Assembly (NCBI GenBank): GCA_017540265.1
Contig: JAFYBJ010000011.1
Coordinates: 16,174 to 80,173, forward strand
Length of the DNA: 64,000 bases
Direction of reading: 5' to 3'
DNA from: Lachnospiraceae bacterium
GTDB taxonomy: Bacteria; Bacillota; Clostridia; Lachnospirales; Lachnospiraceae
Below the pieces are notes generated by a model. The model was not told the DNA's origin. It searched no databases and worked only from the letters and a program-made list of their open reading frames with translations. Of this stretch, positions 37,173-45,045 are shown one piece after another (the stretch's first letter is position 1; each line of letters opens with the position of its first letter). The position numbers were made by a program, and so were the translations under genes.

Positions 37173-37200
37173 TTGGGGGCAAAATACCTTTTGACCCCAA
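37173..37200. terminator. Inverted repeat
   Basis: TTGGGGGCAAAA (37173-37184) and TTTTGACCCCAA (37189-37200) pair with one mismatch around a TACC loop. It could terminate transcription, but no T-run follows. Confidence 0.4.
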
Positions 37201-37330
37201 CATCATTATATTAATTATGGAATTATTCATACAAGGGTAAGTTACCAAAAGTATAGAGGCATAGCTATAAGTTCAGGCAAGTTGAAGAATAATATAGATG
37301 TTACCCTGGGATATGTTTCGATCTCCGAGT

Positions 37331-37830
37331 GAAAAGCAATAATATTAGGCGGAAGTAAGATAATTATTGCTTTTAGGTATAAAGGTGCGGGAAAGCCGGT
37401 ATGAAAAGCAATAATATTAGGCGGAAGTAAGATAATTATTGCTTTTAGGCATAAAGGTGCGGGAAAGCCGGTATGAAAAGCAATAATATTAGGCGGAAGT
37501 AAGATAATTATTGCTTTTAGGCATAAAGCCGTTGGGAAAGCAGGTGAGAAAAGCAATAAAAACAGGCGGAGGTGAGAGAATTATTGCTTTTAGGTATAAA
37601 GGTGCGGGGGTGCCGACGAGAAAAGCAATAAAAACAGGCGGGAGTAAGAAATTTATTGCTTTTAGGTATAAAGGTGCGGGGGTGCAGGTGAGAAAAGCAA
37701 TAAAAACAGGCGGAGATGAGAAAATTATTGCTTTTAGGTATAAAGGTGCGGGGGTGCCGGCGAGAAAAGCAATAAAAACAGGCGGGAGTAAGAAATTTAT
37801 TGCTTTTAGGCATGGTGCAGGGCACAGCAT
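37331..37830. repeat. 72-bp tandem repeat array, about seven units, each with a covarying stem
   Basis: Units start at 37331, 37403, 37475, 37548, 37620, 37692 and 37764 (72, 72, 73, 72, 72, 72 bases, last partial). Each begins GAAAAGCAATAA and contains its inverted partner TTATTGCTTTT, giving an 11-12-bp stem around about 20 variable bases, then AGGTATAAAGGTGCGGG. Units 1-3 use AATAAT/ATTATT at the stem end, units 5 and 7 AATAAA/TTTATT: the arms change together. Because 72 is a multiple of 3, open frames with a 24-residue repeat exist on both strands, but none has a ribosome site. Confidence 0.85.
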
Positions 37831-37866
37831 GTGAGCAGATTAGCTCAGTAGTATGAATGATCCTGA

Positions 37867-37898
37867 GCAAGACAGGAGAACCGTCCCCCCTGTCTTGC
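37867..37898. repeat. Palindromic dispersed repeat, copy 2 (inverted)
   Basis: GCAAGACAGG (37867-37876) pairs with CCTGTCTTGC (37889-37898). The core AGAACCGTCCCC is the reverse complement of the core of the copy at 35934-35966. Confidence 0.7.
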
Positions 37899-37899
37899 C

Positions 37900-37968
37900 C
37901 TGACGCAGTTTGGAATCACGGAAAGCTATCTGAATAAGCTGACAAAAGAGGTTAATAAGAGATTTTAG
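37900..37968 (+). pseudogene. Possible C-terminal gene remnant (HTH-like)
   Basis: The frame 37900-37968 reads LTQFGITESYLNKLTKEVNK then RF and stop. The GITESYLNKL segment is like the end of an AraC-type or similar helix-turn-helix. It is cut off upstream by the palindromic repeat, so it may be the tail of a decayed regulator. Very short, so uncertain. Confidence 0.3.
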
Positions 37969-38015
37969 TTATACGAATTTGGAGAAGTTAAGGTAAAAAC
38001 AGGCGTAATTGGGAG

Positions 38016-38043
38016 TTGACAGGATTTGAAATAAGGATATAAT
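38016..38043 (+). promoter_or_regulatory. Consensus sigma-A promoter P1 of the export operon
   Basis: TTGACA (38016-38021) and TATAAT (38038-38043) with 16 bases between. An inverted repeat TATGAA/TTCATA at 38051-38068 lies at the expected start of transcription, a good place for a repressor. Confidence 0.8.
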
Positions 38044-38107
38044 ACAAACGTATGAATAAGTGTTCATATAATCAAAGAAAAGAGTACGGGGCGTTGAGTC
38101 CCGGCAA

Positions 38108-38135
38108 TTGACTTTTTTTATCGAGTTAGTATAAT
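38108..38135 (+). promoter_or_regulatory. Sigma-A promoter P2 of the export operon
   Basis: TTGACT (38108-38113) and TATAAT (38130-38135), again 16 bases apart. A perfect 12-base palindrome AACACATGTGTT follows at 38156-38167, before the ribosome site GGAG. Confidence 0.7.
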
Positions 38136-38206
38136 CTAACCTGAGTTTTAAATGTAACACATGTGTTTCAAGTGTCGTCAGAAGCAGATGACAGAATGGA
38201 GAAGCT

Positions 38207-39790
38207 ATGAAAACAAAAGATACGAAAGCAAATGAAATGAAACTGAAAGTTGCAAAAAAAAGTAATATGAGGAATATCTTTATCAGATCCATTGCGGCAG
38301 GCACTGCTCTTATCTCGCTTGCTTTAGCCGGATGCGGGAAAAAAGAAGCACTTTCTCCCGGAAGTATCACTGTTCTTGAGCCGGTCAGTTTTGTGGAGAA
38401 AGTAAGGGCAGACGGAACAGTGGAATGTTCGGAGCCTCATTATATTTATTCAAACCTTACACTTCCGGTTCAGGAGATATACGTTAAGGAAGGCGATCAT
38501 GTCAGTGAAGGAGACCTGCTCTGCAAGCTGGATGTCAGGACTATCGAAGAGCAGATTGAGATCCAGCAGGCGGCGATGGAACTTACACAGAAAAATGCAT
38601 CCTCACAGGAAGATGCCGCAAGAAGACAATACAATATATACAGTGAAGGCCTTAAAGGCGGAACCGATGTAAATCTGGTAGCGGCAAAGGCTGCGATGGA
38701 AAGCGCCAGAGAAGTATATGAAACAGCAAAGAAGCGTTATGACGATTATATGGAATCACTTAACATGGGCATGGATCCCGCGCTTTCGGCGGCGGATCAG
38801 GCTGTCGCAAAAGCTGCTACGGCTCTTCATCAGGCAAAGTCAATGCAATATGAGCTTGATGATGAAGAGCATGTAACCGACATCCAGAAAGAGGAAGCAG
38901 AGGATGCGGTAGACAGCGCAAGCCTTGCATATGTACAGGCAGTTGAGAGTAAAAAGAATCTGCTGCGTCAGAGCGATATAACTCTTGCGGATTACGCAAA
39001 GAATGCAGATGATGCAAACTTAAACTACATCATAGCCCAGAGCGCTTATAACGCTGCTGTGCGCGCACTTGAAAATGCGAAAGCAACTACTACGGACGCC
39101 ATTAATAAGGCTGTTCTTTCGGGTGATATGAGCGTTGAAGATTTAAAACTCGCCCAGCTCAGGCAGAAGCTTGTCGATTCAAACATCACTTCGGATTTTG
39201 AAGGTACTGTCACCGCAGTGAATGTTGAAGTCGGGGAAAATTCCACGGGTGTTCTGTTTGTGGTAGAAGATACTTCAGATCTTATTCTGACGGCAAGAGT
39301 TCCCGAAAAAGATATCAATTCCATTTCATCAGATATGGCCATCACGGTAACGCCAAAGGCGGATAATTCAGGTTCCTACAAAGGCGTGATAAGCCGCGTG
39401 GCGGATTCATCGGAAAAGAACGCATCCGGAAAAACCGATACCTCAGGTGAAGACGCCGAATATAAAGTGACCATCGTCATCGAGGATCCTGATGAGCGCA
39501 TCAGGATAGGAATGAATGCAGATGCAGAATTTACAGTGTTTGAACAGGAAGGCTGTTTTACGGTTCCAAAGGATGCCGTGTATAAGGATGAAGAAGGAAG
39601 CACTTCAGTTCTTGCTGTCAATACAGCAGAAGGGAGCGGAACCGTAATAAAAACGCCTGTAAGCGTAGTATATGCGGGGAAGAGCATGAACGTGATAGAA
39701 GGAAGCGGTATAGCAAGCGGAACACGCGTGCTTACGGATGCCTCGGCCGGTATGGAACTTGTGGGGACCCGTGTCAACATTGGCAAATAA
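38207..39790 (+). CDS. MacA/HlyD-type membrane-fusion lipoprotein
   Basis: 527 residues, the adaptor of a tripartite-like exporter. Start ATG 38207 with GGAG five bases before it. After a long basic N-region comes a hydrophobic stretch ending in LAGC, so it is a lipoprotein. A biotinyl-lipoyl-like half (VREIYVKEGDHVSEGDLLCKLD region), a long alpha-helical hairpin (about 95-300, Ala/Gln-rich coiled coil), the second lipoyl half (VTAVNVEVGENS) and a beta-barrel domain follow. It is the first of three genes with an ATPase and an FtsX-like permease; together they probably export a peptide or small molecule. Confidence 0.88.
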   Translation: MKTKDTKANEMKLKVAKKSNMRNIFIRSIAAGTALISLALAGCGKKEALSPGSITVLEPVSFVEKVRADGTVECSEPHYIYSNLTLPVQEIYVKEGDHVSEGDLLCKLDVRTIEEQIEIQQAAMELTQKNASSQEDAARRQYNIYSEGLKGGTDVNLVAAKAAMESAREVYETAKKRYDDYMESLNMGMDPALSAADQAVAKAATALHQAKSMQYELDDEEHVTDIQKEEAEDAVDSASLAYVQAVESKKNLLRQSDITLADYAKNADDANLNYIIAQSAYNAAVRALENAKATTTDAINKAVLSGDMSVEDLKLAQLRQKLVDSNITSDFEGTVTAVNVEVGENSTGVLFVVEDTSDLILTARVPEKDINSISSDMAITVTPKADNSGSYKGVISRVADSSEKNASGKTDTSGEDAEYKVTIVIEDPDERIRIGMNADAEFTVFEQEGCFTVPKDAVYKDEEGSTSVLAVNTAEGSGTVIKTPVSVVYAGKSMNVIEGSGIASGTRVLTDASAGMELVGTRVNIGK

Positions 39791-39840
39791 ATCTCTTCTG
39801 CAGTTTTATGGAAAACGGCAAAATAAGGAAAGGAAATGCC

Positions 39841-40551
39841 ATGGCGGATAAAGTCATATTAAGAGATGTATCTAAGATCTATAAAACAGGTGAAAAAGAA
39901 TACAGGGCGCTGGATCATGTAAATCTGAATATAGAAGAAGGCAGGTTTGTAGTCATCCTCGGTCCCTCCGGTGCCGGAAAATCGACACTTCTTAATCTTA
40001 TCGGAGGCATGGACAATCCCTCAGAAGGTGATGTGATAGTTAACGGAGAAAATATTTCAAATTACAGTGATAAGCAGCTAAGCGATTTCAGAGCTCACAG
40101 CATAGGCTTTATATTTCAGTTTTACAATATCCTCCCTTCACTTACAGTGCTTGAGAATGTTGAACTGGTTAAGGAGATAACCACTTCGGGCATTAATGCA
40201 AAACAGGCTGTGGAAGATGTGGGTCTTGGTGAACATCTTTATAAATTTCCAAATCAGCTTTCCGGAGGTGAACAGCAGAGGGTTTCCATAGCCAGAGCCA
40301 TTGCAAAAAATCCCGCACTGCTCTTATGTGACGAACCTACGGGAGCGCTGGATTCGATGACGGGAGCCATGGTTCTTAAAATCCTTAAAAGACAGTGTGA
40401 CAGTGACAGGGGAAACAATACGGTTATCATAGTTACCCACAATGCTCTTATCGCAGATACCGCCGATGTTGTGATACGTGTAAAGAACGGACATATAGAA
40501 AGCGTATACGAGAATCCGTCGCCGATGAATATAGATGATGTTTCCTGGTAG
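39841..40551 (+). CDS. ABC transporter ATPase, MacB/LolD type
   Basis: 236 residues from ATG 39841 (AAGGAAAGGA upstream; ATG 39808 is less likely). Walker [10 protein letters not shown], signature LSGGEQQR, Walker [13 protein letters not shown] and H-loop VTHN are all present, so it is active. The [20 protein letters not shown] segment is typical of MacB/LolD ATPases, which pair with FtsX-fold permeases. Encoded between the adaptor and the permease of the same system. Confidence 0.93.
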   Translation: MADKVILRDVSKIYKTGEKEYRALDHVNLNIEEGRFVVILGPSGAGKSTLLNLIGGMDNPSEGDVIVNGENISNYSDKQLSDFRAHSIGFIFQFYNILPSLTVLENVELVKEITTSGINAKQAVEDVGLGEHLYKFPNQLSGGEQQRVSIARAIAKNPALLLCDEPTGALDSMTGAMVLKILKRQCDSDRGNNTVIIVTHNALIADTADVVIRVKNGHIESVYENPSPMNIDDVSW

Positions 40552-40559
40552 GATATTTT

Positions 40560-40582
40560 TTGTCATCTTAAAGCGAAGGATC
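40560..40582 (+). repeat. Dispersed short repeat, copy 2 (shortened)
   Basis: TGTCATCTTAAAGCGAAGGA then TCT matches the element at 29200-29226 but lacks one of the GCGAA blocks. It sits in the 65-base gap between the ATPase and permease genes of one operon. Confidence 0.5.
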
Positions 40583-40616
40583 TAACCATGTACTTCCCTG
40601 CAAATGGAGGAATAAA

Positions 40617-43280
40617 ATGCTCATAAGAAAAATGCTGCGTGATATAAAAAACAACTTCACGCAGTTTGTAACCATCTTTGCCATGGTTACAATAGCAATG
40701 ACAGTATATGCCGGTATCTGTTCCTACGGAGACGGTATGAAAGTTTCGGGAGACCGGTTTTATACAGATCTGAATATGCCGGATCTGTGGCTTTCCGGTG
40801 AAGGCTTTACAAAAAGTGATATGGAAAAGATAAAAGCAGTAAGCGGCGTAAAAGATGCCATGCGTTATATCTCCATATCAATGACAGGTGAGATCGAATA
40901 TGCCGGAGGAAGAAAGGCTTCCTTTACTGTTCCCATGGAAGGAAACTTTATAGATACGGCACAAAAAGAGATCACGATAAACCGCTTTCATGTGACAGAG
41001 GGCATACCCTATGATCCCGATGCGGAAGGAATGTGGCTTGGCAGACTCTTTGCCGAAGCACGGGATATCCATCCCGGCGATACCATAAGCCTGACTTATG
41101 AAGAAACCGAGATCACGGGAAAGGTACTCGGCATAATATCCGTTCCGGATCATGTATATGTGACCCAGGACTCATCCGTCATCTTCCAGCAGGCTAAAGA
41201 CTTTGGATGGGTGTATATGTCCATGCGCTATTTTCCGCGGGAGGCCATGTATGACAGGATAATAGAAAGTGAAGGTATTCAGGGATTTCTTGAATCCCGG
41301 GATGAACTTGCTTTAATGCATGAAAACGGTATGTCCTGGCGCGACATACTTGTGACAGCTCTTAGTGATATGGATCCCGATACGGATCTTAAGACTGCTC
41401 TGGATCTTGCGCCCGGGATCGCAAATGATACAGCCGGTGAAGGGGAGAAACATGATTTTATAAAAGCGTTGGATCCCGGTTTTAATCCTGAAGACGCTTA
41501 TGTATATCCGATTGTTTGCGTCGATGTTGAAGGAGAGGCGCCGGGGATATACCCGGGCAATAAGGACGATGGATCTTTTGATAAAAAAATTGACCGTATA
41601 AAAAATGAACTCTACACTATAGATGCTGTGGATTCGGTCACAGGCAGAGATATGTCTTCTTCGTATGCGAGTTATAAATCGGAAGCCGAAGAAGGAGACA
41701 CCTATTCCGGAATGTTTACGTTTCTCTTTCTTTTCATTGCCTCGCTTTCCGTCGTTACTACCATGAACCGGTTTGTAAAAAAACAGAGGATGCAGATAGG
41801 CGCACTTAAGGCACTGGGATTCAGAAACAGCCGTATATACAGGCATTACATTTCCTACGGCTTTTTTGTAAGTCTTGTGGGAGTGGTGACAGGTTTTGCT
41901 ATCGGTATTCCCACACTTGGTGTTCATTTCTTTGATATGGAAATGGATTTTTATGATGTGTCCGGCGGAGGTCTCTATATTGCTCCAAAGAATTATATAG
42001 TGGCTGTGCTCATAGTGATCATGGTCACCTGTGTCACATTCTTTTCAAGCAGAAAGATACTTTCCGAACCTGCAGCGCAGACATTAAAGCTTGAGGTTCC
42101 AAAGATAAAACCAAAAAAGAAGAGCGAAAAACCGGGGGGAATAATGTCCCGTCTTTCTTTTGCGGTTAAATGGAACCTGCGCGATGTGGCAAGGAGCAAA
42201 GCAAGGACCATGATGGGTGTAGTGGGTGTGGCAGGTTCCACACTGTTGATCGTAATGGCATTTGGCATGGAGGATTCCATGAACCACTATCTTGACTGGG
42301 AATTCTCAAACATTCTCAGGTTTAAGTCAAAGCTTACAATGGACTCTGATATAACAAATGTTGAAAGAGGCGATCTGTATCGTGAATACGGAAATTCAAC
42401 AACACAGAATGTGCCCATAGAATATTATGACGGCAACGGCATGCTTCAGACATCCGTCATTACTGTTAATGATTCATCAGGCATGGTGGCTGTCTGCGAT
42501 CATGATCAAAATCCTCACGACATAAACGAAGGGATACCGGGTAATACCTTTGGTGATATCAATGCTCCGGGGGCGCTTTATGCAACGGAAAAACTGGTCA
42601 TCAATAAAAAGATCGATACAAACGGGAAGATAAGATGGCATATACTTGGAATCGATGACTGGTATGAAACAAAGATCGCGGCAATAAACCGTGATCCCCA
42701 GGCACAGCAGTTTGCCATGACAAGGGCGGCTTTTGAAGGTCTCGGTGAAAAATATGAACCCGATACTCTGTATACCGATGCAGACCTTACCGGAGTGGAT
42801 GATGAAGAAATTGACGGCGTGAGCGCAATAAGCACGCTTTCTTCACTCAGGGAACAGATGGGAGGAATGTTAAATATGATAAAGGGAATGCTTGGCCTCT
42901 TTATCGTCATGTCCGGTCTGCTGGGATTCATAATAATCTATAATATGGGGCTGCTTTCAATGAGTGAGAAGATGTATCAGTTCTCGACGCTGAAGGTCCT
43001 TGGATTCGGGTTTTACAGGATCGTTAAGATTTATACCATGCAGAATATATGGATAACCGTTACAGGCATACTTTTGGGCCTTCCTATGGGATTTGTATTT
43101 ACGGATTTTCTGTTTAAATATGCCATAGGTGAAGATTACGATTTCGGGGCTTATATCGAGCCTTCAGCATATATAATAGCAACTCTTGGAACAATGGCGG
43201 TAATGATATTTACAAGTATCGTCCTTGCCCGCAATATTAAAAAGATAGATATGGTCGCAAGCTTAAAGGCAAATGAATGA
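40617..43280 (+). CDS. FtsX-like ABC transporter permease
   Basis: 887 residues. An N-terminal membrane helix (ITNFAMVTIAMTVYAGI region) is followed by a large extracellular domain. FtsX-type helix groups lie at about 365-490 and again at 530-560 and 760-880; the cytoplasmic motif MQIGALKALGFRNSRIYRHY is the usual coupling segment (repeated as FSTLKVLGFGFYRIVKIY). It forms the membrane part of the exporter with the MacB-like ATPase. Substrate unknown; antimicrobial-peptide or lipoprotein-type export are both plausible. Confidence 0.92.
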   Translation: MLIRKMLRDIKNNFTQFVTIFAMVTIAMTVYAGICSYGDGMKVSGDRFYTDLNMPDLWLSGEGFTKSDMEKIKAVSGVKDAMRYISISMTGEIEYAGGRKASFTVPMEGNFIDTAQKEITINRFHVTEGIPYDPDAEGMWLGRLFAEARDIHPGDTISLTYEETEITGKVLGIISVPDHVYVTQDSSVIFQQAKDFGWVYMSMRYFPREAMYDRIIESEGIQGFLESRDELALMHENGMSWRDILVTALSDMDPDTDLKTALDLAPGIANDTAGEGEKHDFIKALDPGFNPEDAYVYPIVCVDVEGEAPGIYPGNKDDGSFDKKIDRIKNELYTIDAVDSVTGRDMSSSYASYKSEAEEGDTYSGMFTFLFLFIASLSVVTTMNRFVKKQRMQIGALKALGFRNSRIYRHYISYGFFVSLVGVVTGFAIGIPTLGVHFFDMEMDFYDVSGGGLYIAPKNYIVAVLIVIMVTCVTFFSSRKILSEPAAQTLKLEVPKIKPKKKSEKPGGIMSRLSFAVKWNLRDVARSKARTMMGVVGVAGSTLLIVMAFGMEDSMNHYLDWEFSNILRFKSKLTMDSDITNVERGDLYREYGNSTTQNVPIEYYDGNGMLQTSVITVNDSSGMVAVCDHDQNPHDINEGIPGNTFGDINAPGALYATEKLVINKKIDTNGKIRWHILGIDDWYETKIAAINRDPQAQQFAMTRAAFEGLGEKYEPDTLYTDADLTGVDDEEIDGVSAISTLSSLREQMGGMLNMIKGMLGLFIVMSGLLGFIIIYNMGLLSMSEKMYQFSTLKVLGFGFYRIVKIYTMQNIWITVTGILLGLPMGFVFTDFLFKYAIGEDYDFGAYIEPSAYIIATLGTMAVMIFTSIVLARNIKKIDMVASLKANE

Positions 43281-43292
43281 AATTAAAGGGAA

Positions 43293-43321
43293 TTGCACCA
43301 CGTAAGCTGATATTTTATAAT
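43293..43321 (+). promoter_or_regulatory. Sigma-A promoter
   Basis: TTGCAC (43293-43298), 17 bases, TATAAT (43316-43321). The next start codon is at 43366 after GGAGG. Confidence 0.7.
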
Positions 43322-43365
43322 GTAAAGGTTGTCTGATATATGAGATAGGGTTTACGGAGGATATC

Positions 43366-45018
43366 ATGATAAAGAAAAAGTTTGCGGCTGCACTAGTCCT
43401 TTCGGGTGCGTTAATGCTTTCTGCCTGTGGAAACGGGGCTGATGATGTTTCGGCGGAACCTTCTGCTTCAGCTGATCAGGCTGTCCCGGCTGATGCTGCG
43501 GAGAGTATATCGGAGGATGAACCTGCACAGGCAGAGGATTATAAGTCCGAAGCTCCGGTCACAATTGTCAATGAAAAGCAGGACTGCACACACAGTTTTG
43601 CAACTCTTTTCAGCACGGAATGCAGTCTGTATTATCTGAACAGTGAAACGGCAGATAAATATCCGTTACTGGCTAAAGCCCTTAAGGAAGTTAATGATGA
43701 GACAAGGCAGATTGTAAAGACCAATGTTGATAACTGCGTAAGGGATGCATATGCACTTTTTAAAGATGCAGGGAGTGACGCGCCTCTTCCGTATACTTAC
43801 AGCTCTTTGGGCGATATTTCAAGATTTGATGACAGGCTTTTTGTTATCTCAACTTATATCGACGAATATTACGGCGGCGCTCACGGGATGTATTATAAGC
43901 ATTACGTGAATATTGATGTAAACAGCGGAAAGAGACTTACCGCTTCCGATCTCATAACAGATAAGGACGGAGCAGTGGATGCGATATGCAAGAGGCTCCG
44001 TGAGGATTATGATGGAGTGATCGATGAGACTCTTATGTATGAACCGTCTCTTGAATCTTTTGTCAAAAAATCAGTCGATAATGATTCCATAGATATTACA
44101 ATGGTGAACGGGTATGTAGAGGTTTATTATCCCGTATATTCATTTGGAAGCTATGCTGCCGGAGATTATCAGATACAGCTTTCACCGGAAGATTGTCCCG
44201 GGGTATTCAATGAAGAATATACAGAGGATACATCAGGGGATATTATTTTTGAAACTGCCAGACAGGAAAGGAAAGCCGGGGATATCACATATGATGGGCC
44301 GGAAGAAAATTATATAAGCGTATCCTGTCCTTCATGGGATCATTATACCGACGGAAAGCATGAAGCTGAAGAAATGCATACCACGATCGATCTGGTGCAC
44401 AAAGAGGTTATGGAGCCAATGCTGACAGATGACTGGGCTTATGCTGAGGGCTATGATGTGCAGGGAGCTTTTTATACCAGGGATGACGGAGTATCTTTTT
44501 CGCTTGAAAATCCTGTGGATTATTTCTATGATTACCAGAGTTTAAGTATTTATGATACTAATGCGGATAAAAAATACATCTATTACCTTGGTGAACTTGC
44601 GAACGGTCCGGATAAGGCAAAAAATAAAACGAGCAGGGCATCCATGAATCAGTACGTTCAGTATGCCTGCGAGCAGAACGGAGTGGTATATGTGGAACTT
44701 ATGTTTAACGGTTATTCCAGCGAAGAGCCGAATACCGCATATATCTGCGCTTTCGATAAGGAAAGCGGCGAGGTGATATGGAAGAGTGATCCGTTAGTGG
44801 CAAATGCCGAGAATTTCATAGTGACCGAGAGTTCGGTGATATGCGGATACGGCTTTACGGATGAAGATGATTATCTGTATGAGCTTGATATTCAGACGGG
44901 TGAGACGGTAGATCGCATAAAGCTTGATAAAAAACCGGATGTATTTGTGCGTGACGGAAGCAGGCTGACTGTATGGGCGTATGATACGGAATATGAATTC
45001 CGGGTTGCGGAAGGGTAA
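43366..45018 (+). CDS. Lipoprotein with DUF3298/RsiV-like domain and PQQ-like tail
   Basis: 550 residues. Lipoprotein signal ends in MLSACG, then an Ala/Glu-rich linker. Residues about 60-270 are the DUF4163/DUF3298 unit: YYGGAHGMYYKHYVNID, NSGKRLTASDLI. The second half has strands such as YICAFDKESGEVIWKSDP and YELDIQTGETVDRI, which look like beta-propeller (PQQ/WD-like) blades. The whole order is reversed relative to the paralogue at 2430, where the propeller part comes first. Cell-surface; ligand unknown. Confidence 0.75.
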   Translation: MIKKKFAAALVLSGALMLSACGNGADDVSAEPSASADQAVPADAAESISEDEPAQAEDYKSEAPVTIVNEKQDCTHSFATLFSTECSLYYLNSETADKYPLLAKALKEVNDETRQIVKTNVDNCVRDAYALFKDAGSDAPLPYTYSSLGDISRFDDRLFVISTYIDEYYGGAHGMYYKHYVNIDVNSGKRLTASDLITDKDGAVDAICKRLREDYDGVIDETLMYEPSLESFVKKSVDNDSIDITMVNGYVEVYYPVYSFGSYAAGDYQIQLSPEDCPGVFNEEYTEDTSGDIIFETARQERKAGDITYDGPEENYISVSCPSWDHYTDGKHEAEEMHTTIDLVHKEVMEPMLTDDWAYAEGYDVQGAFYTRDDGVSFSLENPVDYFYDYQSLSIYDTNADKKYIYYLGELANGPDKAKNKTSRASMNQYVQYACEQNGVVYVELMFNGYSSEEPNTAYICAFDKESGEVIWKSDPLVANAENFIVTESSVICGYGFTDEDDYLYELDIQTGETVDRIKLDKKPDVFVRDGSRLTVWAYDTEYEFRVAEG

Positions 45019-45045
45019 TGTTTTTTCATTCGGGGAGGGCAGAAT

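Larger units (their letters stand above)
37022..38206. other. Long region without a convincing gene, full of repeats
   Basis: The 1.2 kb between the NUDIX gene and the export operon contain two hairpins (37129-37162, 37173-37200), a 72-bp tandem array (37331-37830), a dispersed palindrome (37867-37898), a short gene remnant (37900-37968), and two promoters with palindromes (38016-38167). From 37201 to 37330 I see nothing recognisable. Confidence 0.8.

Noticed and set aside
37331-37830. CRISPR array
   Set aside because: The units are complete tandem copies with no unique spacers, and no cas genes are near.
37242-37834. Open frames with 24-residue repeats on both strands over the tandem array
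   Set aside because: The unit length is a multiple of three, so open frames appear by periodicity alone. No ribosome site precedes them, frames exist on both strands and unit 3 (73 bases) shifts the frame.
37834-37871. A tRNA-like D-arm (TTAGCTCAGTAGTA) before the palindrome
   Set aside because: No acceptor stem, anticodon arm or T-arm can be found; only a short chance resemblance.
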